Part shown: one piece after another, positions 6,820 to 9,617 of the stretch | Layout of the letters: the number at the start of each line of letters is the position of its first letter | Position numbering within the stretch: the first letter of the stretch is position 1 | Source of the DNA: Thermoanaerobaculales bacterium | GTDB lineage: Bacteria > Acidobacteriota > Thermoanaerobaculia > Thermoanaerobaculales > Sulfomarinibacteraceae | NCBI GenBank assembly: GCA_029938595.1 | Contig: JAOZUP010000127.1 | Span: forward strand, 1-9,617 | Reading direction: 5' to 3' | DNA length: 9,617 nt | Translations under genes and position numbers: made by a program | Notes under the pieces: model-generated | Seen by the model: only the letters and a program-made list of their open reading frames with translations | Database searches by the model: none | What the model was told of the DNA's origin: nothing

Positions 6820-6857
6820 GCATCCTCCTCTCGGAGCCTCGAGTCGGCGTGCCGCTG
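6820..6857 (+). repeat. Degenerate 38-bp direct repeat, copy 2
   Basis: Second copy, offset 108 bp from 6712-6749, with the identical 16-base core at 6842-6857. It abuts the left side of the extended hairpin. Confidence 0.8.
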
Positions 6858-6867
6858 TCCGTGTTGA

Positions 6868-6958
6868 CCGGAGTGCCGTCTCTGACGATTTTGGGATCAC
6901 GGTAACTCCTGCGGGCTTATGCTTCTGGCCCAAACATCGTCAGAGGGGGCACTCACGG
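6868..6958. other. Extended imperfect hairpin; candidate structured RNA or palindromic element
   Basis: The arms pair as follows: CCG with CGG (6868-6870 / 6956-6958), GAGTGCC with GGCACTC (6871-6877 / 6948-6954), CTCTGACGAT with ATCGTCAGAG (6880-6889 / 6936-6945), and TTTGGG with CCCAAA (6890-6895 / 6929-6934). A 2x2 internal loop and two single-base bulges (C6935, A6955) interrupt the stem. The total is about 26 bp around a 33-nt apical loop. No T-run follows, so it is not a plain terminator. It could be a noncoding RNA domain, a leader structure for thiI or a small palindromic repeat of REP or MITE type; the sequence alone does not decide. Confidence 0.55.
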
Positions 6959-7045
6959 GCAATGCCGTTTCGGAGAATCGGGATGTTCAAGCCGGAACGC
7001 CCTCGCCGGAGCGAAGAACAGCGACCGCCAGATTGCGGCGTATCG

Positions 7046-7065
7046 CGGGCCGCAGCAGAGGCCCG
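7046..7065. other. Small GC-rich hairpin
   Basis: CGGGCC (7046-7051) pairs with GGCCCG (7060-7065) around an 8-nt loop, 22 bp before the heptamer tract upstream of thiI. In a GC-rich region this may be chance. Confidence 0.3.
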
Positions 7066-7087
7066 TAGCGGCAGCGGCAGGGGCGGC

Positions 7088-7140
7088 ATTCCTAATTCCT
7101 AATTCCTAATTCCTAATTCCTAATTCCTAATTCCTAATTC
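7088..7140. repeat. Longest heptamer tract: seven perfect ATTCCTA units upstream of thiI
   Basis: Seven identical ATTCCTA units are followed by ATTC (53 bp). This is the longest and most homogeneous tract in the window. It has one orientation only and ends 21 bp before the thiI start codon. The TAA at 7135-7137 inside it closes the thiI frame upstream, which leaves the ATG at 7162 as the start. Confidence 0.97.
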
Positions 7141-7161
7141 ATCAAATGGTACCCTCGGCGG

Positions 7162-8373
7162 ATGGAGACGGTTACCCGCGTACTTTGCACCACATCGGAG
7201 ATCAGCCTCAAGGGTGGCAACCGCCGGTGGTTTGAGCGCACCCTTACCGAGAATGTCCGCAGAGCTCTTTCCGACCTCCCGGTCGAGCGGATCGAACGGC
7301 CCGCGTGGCGGGTGTTGATCTCATTCACCGAACCGGTGCCCTTCCTCGAGGCTGCGCGACGTCTGGCAACGGTCTTCGGCCTCGGCGCCGTGATGGCGAT
7401 CGAGTATGCCGGCGCCACCGTCGACGACCTCGAGTCGCTGCTCGGACCGCGCCTGAAGGAAATGGAGGCGGAGAGCTTTGCTATCCGCTGCATCCGCTCC
7501 GACAAGCACTTCCCCATGACATCTCCAGAGGTGGAGAGGCGAATCGGCACCTTCGTCCAGGAGCACAAGGAATGGCCGGTCAATCTCGGCAACCCGGACA
7601 TCACGATCCACGTGCTCGTGGACGAGAAGGGCATCTCCACCTGGACCCGTCGCGTTCCCGGCCCCGGCGGCCTGCCGGTCGGCGTCGGCGGCCGGGCCTC
7701 CTGCCTGATCTCCGGCGGCATCGACTCGCCTGTCGCCGCCTACCAGATGATGAAGCGGGGTATGCGCCTCGACTTCGTTCACTTCCACTCGGTCCCCCGC
7801 ACCGACCCTGCAAGCATCGAGAAGGTCGAGGACCTGGTACGGATCCTCGTCCGCTACCAGGGCCCCGCGCGCCTCGCCATGACGCCGCTGCTGCCGATCC
7901 AGGAAGAGATCGCCGCCCGCTGTCCCGCCGAGGTGCGGGTGCTGCTCTACCGACGCTTCATGATCCGTCTTTCAGAGGCCATCGCGCGGCGTTTCAAATC
8001 GGATGCGCTGGTTACCGGTGAGTCCCTGGGCCAGGTCGCATCACAGACCATCCAGAATCTCCGCTCGGTAGAGTCGGTCGCGACGATGCCGGTTCTGCGG
8101 CCGCTGATCGGGCTCGACAAACCGGAGATCATCAATCTCGCGCGCCGCATGGGAAGCTACGAGACCTCGATCCTCCCCCACTTCGACTGCTGCTCGTTCC
8201 TCCTGCCCGACAGACCGGCTACCCGCTCGACGGCGGCGGAACTCGACCGGGCCGAGGCCGGGCTCGACGTCGAGAACCTCGTTACACAGGCGCTTGACGG
8301 CACCGAGATCAGACGCATCGAGGAGCCCATTCCGTGGGACGAAATTCCGCTGCCGGAAGGGGCACACCAATGA
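7162..8373 (+). CDS. thiI: tRNA uracil 4-sulfurtransferase ThiI
   Basis: ThiI adenylates and thiolates U8 of tRNA to 4-thiouridine and in many bacteria also feeds sulfur to thiamine thiazole synthesis. The product has 403 residues: an N-terminal ferredoxin-like domain (about 1-75, with TTSEISLKGGNRRWFE), a THUMP domain (to about 165, with RCIRSDKHFPMTSPEVE) and a PP-loop ATPase domain with SGGIDSP (184-190). GESLGQVASQTIQNL and the late FDCCSFLLPDRPATR are typical, and Cys343 or Cys344 should be the catalytic cysteine. There is no C-terminal rhodanese domain, so it is the short Bacillus-type form that depends on another sulfur donor. The ATG at 7162 is forced by a TAA 25 bp upstream inside the repeat. 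No good ribosome-binding site is seen. Its stop overlaps the ferredoxin start as ATGA. No thiamine gene is nearby, so tRNA modification is the likelier role. Confidence 0.96.
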   Translation: METVTRVLCTTSEISLKGGNRRWFERTLTENVRRALSDLPVERIERPAWRVLISFTEPVPFLEAARRLATVFGLGAVMAIEYAGATVDDLESLLGPRLKEMEAESFAIRCIRSDKHFPMTSPEVERRIGTFVQEHKEWPVNLGNPDITIHVLVDEKGISTWTRRVPGPGGLPVGVGGRASCLISGGIDSPVAAYQMMKRGMRLDFVHFHSVPRTDPASIEKVEDLVRILVRYQGPARLAMTPLLPIQEEIAARCPAEVRVLLYRRFMIRLSEAIARRFKSDALVTGESLGQVASQTIQNLRSVESVATMPVLRPLIGLDKPEIINLARRMGSYETSILPHFDCCSFLLPDRPATRSTAAELDRAEAGLDVENLVTQALDGTEIRRIEEPIPWDEIPLPEGAHQ

Positions 8374-8984
8374 GCGACCACCGGGAGCGGTCACGGCGCG
8401 AGATCTTGACCGGATGGTTCGATCTCTTCCGCGAGTCCACCGCCGCTGCAGCCGGAAGCTCGGCGCCGGACGCCGCCAAGGTCCTCCGCCCGCCGGGTGC
8501 GCTCAAATCCGACGAGGAGTTCCTGGCCGCCTGCACCGGCTGCGGCGACTGCCTCCCGGTCTGCCCGCCGGAATGCATCATCACGATCGAGCGTGAGGAC
8601 GGGCGGCTAATTCCGGTCATCGATCCGTCGGTCAAGCCCTGCTACCTGTGCACCGAACTGCCGTGCATCGCGGCCTGCGACGAAGGAGCGCTTGTGGATC
8701 CGGGCGGTCCCGAGCGCGTGCGCATGGGCATCGCCAAGGTCGATCCCCGCCGCTGCGTCACCTTCAAAGGCGAGAGCTGCCGCAGCTGCTACACCGCCTG
8801 CCCCTACCCCGACCGCGCGATCATGCTCATAGGAGGCCGTCCGCTGGTCGGTAGCGGAACCTGCACCGGCTGCGGCCTGTGCGAGAAAGCCTGCCCCGAG
8901 TACCCGAAGGCGATCGTCGTGATCGCAGAACGAAATCTCGTACCCGGCCTCCGAATCCCACGTGACGAGTACGAAGCGGGCTAA
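8370..8984 (+). CDS. NapF-like polyferredoxin with four 4Fe-4S motifs
   Basis: This is a 204-residue iron-sulfur protein, probably cytoplasmic. The N-terminus SRREILTG and the following LRPPG...EEFLAACTGC match the layout of NapF, the accessory ferredoxin of periplasmic nitrate reductase. Four cysteine groups follow: C55-C58-C61-C65 (CTGCGDCLPVC), C91-C94-C99-C103, C129-C137-C140-C144 (with the 8-residue gap typical of NapF) and C165-C168-C171-C175 (CTGCGLCEKAC). Cys69 is an extra cysteine. There is no signal peptide; the RR pair belongs to the SRRxILTG motif and lacks a hydrophobic stretch after it. The ATG at 8370 overlaps the thiI stop by 4 bp and is preceded by GGAAGGGG. No nitrate reductase gene is in view, so its partner is unknown. 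The TAA stop lies in the loop of a small hairpin. Confidence 0.88.
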   Translation: MSDHRERSRREILTGWFDLFRESTAAAAGSSAPDAAKVLRPPGALKSDEEFLAACTGCGDCLPVCPPECIITIEREDGRLIPVIDPSVKPCYLCTELPCIAACDEGALVDPGGPERVRMGIAKVDPRRCVTFKGESCRSCYTACPYPDRAIMLIGGRPLVGSGTCTGCGLCEKACPEYPKAIVVIAERNLVPGLRIPRDEYEAG

Positions 8985-8992
8985 CGCCCGCT
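8975..8992 (+). terminator. Perfect hairpin spanning the polyferredoxin stop codon; possible transcript-end element
   Basis: AGCGGGC (8975-8981) pairs with GCCCGCT (8986-8992) around a TAAC loop that contains the stop codon. The 7-bp stem is GC-rich, but no T-run follows (GAATTAGG comes next). Weak termination or protection of the transcript end is possible; chance is not excluded. Confidence 0.35.
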
Positions 8993-8993
8993 G

Positions 8994-9025
8994 AATTAGG
9001 AATGAGGAATTAGGAATTAGGAATT
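8994..9025. repeat. Heptamer tandem repeat (AATTAGG family), left arm at the second convergent junction
   Basis: Units AATTAGG, AATGAGG, AATTAGG, AATTAGG and AATT begin 9 bp after the polyferredoxin stop. This is nearly the same mix of variants as at 1584-1621, in the same orientation relative to the upstream gene. Confidence 0.95.
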
Positions 9026-9130
9026 CCCGCTCTTCCCCCGGTGCTCTGTGAGAATGGGCGGGAATTGAGGATAGAGGAACTACCCCTTGGGCTGGTCGCC
9101 CTGCATTCCTAATTCCTAACTCCTAATTCC
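9000..9130. repeat. Inverted heptamer repeat between the polyferredoxin and gpsA genes
   Basis: The 26-bp right arm (9105-9130) pairs with the end of the left tract with two mismatches, around a loop of about 80 nt. Layout and orientation copy the junction at 1589-1692: AATTAGG downstream of the + gene and CCTAATT downstream of the - gene. Confidence 0.6.
9105..9130. repeat. Heptamer tandem repeat (AATTCCT), right arm at the second convergent junction
   Basis: Units ATTCCT, AATTCCT, AACTCCT and AATTCC end just before the gpsA stop codon at 9134-9136. The AACTCCT variant is the complement of the AGTTAGG/AGG type variant seen in the first junction. Confidence 0.9.
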
Positions 9131-9133
9131 GAG

Positions 9134-9617
9134 CTACAGCTCCGCCTCGATCCTCAGCTCCCGGGTCATTAACTCGTGCAGGGCCGTCTTTGGGTCTACC
9201 TTGCCTTCGAGCAGCTGGTTCATGGCATCGGTGATCGGCATGACGACACCATGATCCGCCGCCAGCCGCGCTGCCGCCGGAGTGGTTCGAACCCCTTCCA
9301 CCACCTCGCGTGACGACGCGAGGATCCGCTCGAGGGATTCGCCGCGGCCGAGACGCTGTCCGAGCATCCTGTTTCGCGACAGCCCTCCGGTGCAGGTCAA
9401 GACCAGGTCGCCCATTCCGGCGAGACCGCGGAAGGTCTCCGCATCGGCACCGAGGGCGACACCAAGTCGAGTGATCTCGTGCAGACCACGGGTCATCAGC
9501 GCGGCCTGGGTGTTGAAGCCGAGCCCGAGACCGTCGACGATCCCGGCGGCAATGGCGATCACGTTCTTCAAAGCGCCGCCGATTCCGCCCGGGTTTCGGG
9601 TGAACTGGACGGCGGAT
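9134..9617 (-). CDS. gpsA: NAD(P)-dependent glycerol-3-phosphate dehydrogenase, C-terminal part
   Basis: GpsA reduces dihydroxyacetone phosphate to sn-glycerol 3-phosphate for phospholipid synthesis. Only the C-terminal 160 residues or so are in the window; the frame is open to the right edge, and the TTG at 9569-9571 is an internal leucine codon, not a start. The segment carries GGALKNVIAIAAGI with the catalytic lysine, GLGFNTQAALMTRGL, FRGLAGMGDLVLTCTG and SRNRMLGQRLGRG, all diagnostic of the substrate-binding domain. The residues just before the lysine motif read FTRNPGGIGGALKN rather than the usual DxxGxExGGALKN, a local divergence. The gene ends with a TAG directly beside the inverted heptamer repeat and converges on the polyferredoxin gene. 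Confidence 0.94.
   Translation of the reverse strand, partial: SAVQFTRNPGGIGGALKNVIAIAAGIVDGLGLGFNTQAALMTRGLHEITRLGVALGADAETFRGLAGMGDLVLTCTGGLSRNRMLGQRLGRGESLERILASSREVVEGVRTTPAAARLAADHGVVMPITDAMNQLLEGKVDPKTALHELMTRELRIEAEL

Larger units (their letters stand above)
6585..7161. other. 577-bp intergenic region rich in repeats and hairpins, no convincing gene
   Basis: This lies between the divergent hydrolase and thiI genes. From left to right it holds two ATTTCGA heptamers (6679-6692), the first copy of a degenerate direct repeat (6712-6749), three GGTATTA heptamers (6775-6795), the second direct-repeat copy (6820-6857), an extended hairpin (6868-6958), a small hairpin (7046-7065) and seven ATTCCTA heptamers (7088-7140). 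A 94-codon open frame at 6818-7102 runs across the hairpin, is rich in Arg, Ser and Pro, has no recognisable motif or ribosome-binding site, and is not called. Neither a thiamine riboswitch nor a tRNA was found. Confidence 0.8.

Noticed and set aside
6818..7102. 94-codon open frame in the thiI-hydrolase gap
   Set aside because: It is low-complexity (Arg, Ser, Pro), has no ribosome-binding site or recognisable motif, runs across the extended hairpin and ends in the heptamer tract, whose stop codons close any frame.
7088..7140. CRISPR array or telomere-like repeat
   Set aside because: The units are contiguous 7-mers with no spacers, so this is not CRISPR. The TTAGG core recalls eukaryotic telomeres, but the tracts are short, internal and between bacterial genes.
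6960..7161. Thiamine (TPP) riboswitch before thiI
   Set aside because: None of the conserved TPP-aptamer segments, such as the CTGAGA-type motif, was found.
8370..8984. Twin-arginine export signal at the polyferredoxin N-terminus
   Set aside because: The RR pair is part of the NapF-type SRRxILTG motif and is not followed by a hydrophobic stretch or a cleavage site.

Overview
This GC-rich bacterial window carries nine protein-coding genes, two of them cut by the window edges. They are housekeeping or broadly conserved genes: a periplasmic S41 processing protease, D-aminoacyl-tRNA deacylase (dtd), the lipid II flippase murJ, single-stranded DNA-binding protein (ssb), an HU/IHF-family protein, a site-2-type membrane metalloprotease, an alpha/beta hydrolase, the tRNA 4-thiouridine synthase thiI, a NapF-like polyferredoxin, and the glycerol-3-phosphate dehydrogenase gpsA (ten counting both partial ones). 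Export signals, MurJ and an SSB with a canonical acidic tip point to a free-living bacterium that makes peptidoglycan. Gene content does not fix the phylum. An uncultivated GC-rich lineage such as Acidobacteriota is a guess only.

Layout. S41 protease (+, 5' end missing) converges on the murJ-dtd pair (-, ATGA overlap). murJ diverges from ssb (+). ssb ends in a textbook intrinsic terminator, followed by a promoter and the HU gene, then the site-2 protease 2 bp after HU. The protease converges on the alpha/beta hydrolase (-) across 20 bp. A 577-bp gene-free region follows, then thiI and the polyferredoxin (+, ATGA overlap), which converge on gpsA (-, 5' end missing).

The striking layer is in the gaps. 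Nearly every intergenic region carries short tandem repeats with a 7-bp period in several related sequence families: AATTAGG/CCTAATT, ATTTCGG, ATTTCGA and GGTATTA. At two convergent junctions the AATTAGG copies lie in opposite orientations and can form long hairpins, about 31 and 26 bp. At three genes (S41 protease, dtd, hydrolase) the stop codon itself lies inside a heptamer. Because the period is 7 and each unit carries TAG on one strand and TAA on the other, three or more copies close all six reading frames. This resembles the heptanucleotide STRR repeats of heterocystous cyanobacteria in form, but the sequence and apparent host differ.

The 577-bp gap upstream of thiI also holds an extended hairpin (about 26 bp, positions 6868-6958) and a degenerate 38-bp direct repeat. 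These are the best candidates here for an undescribed structured RNA or small palindromic element. No phage, insertion sequence, CRISPR array, tRNA or rRNA was seen.
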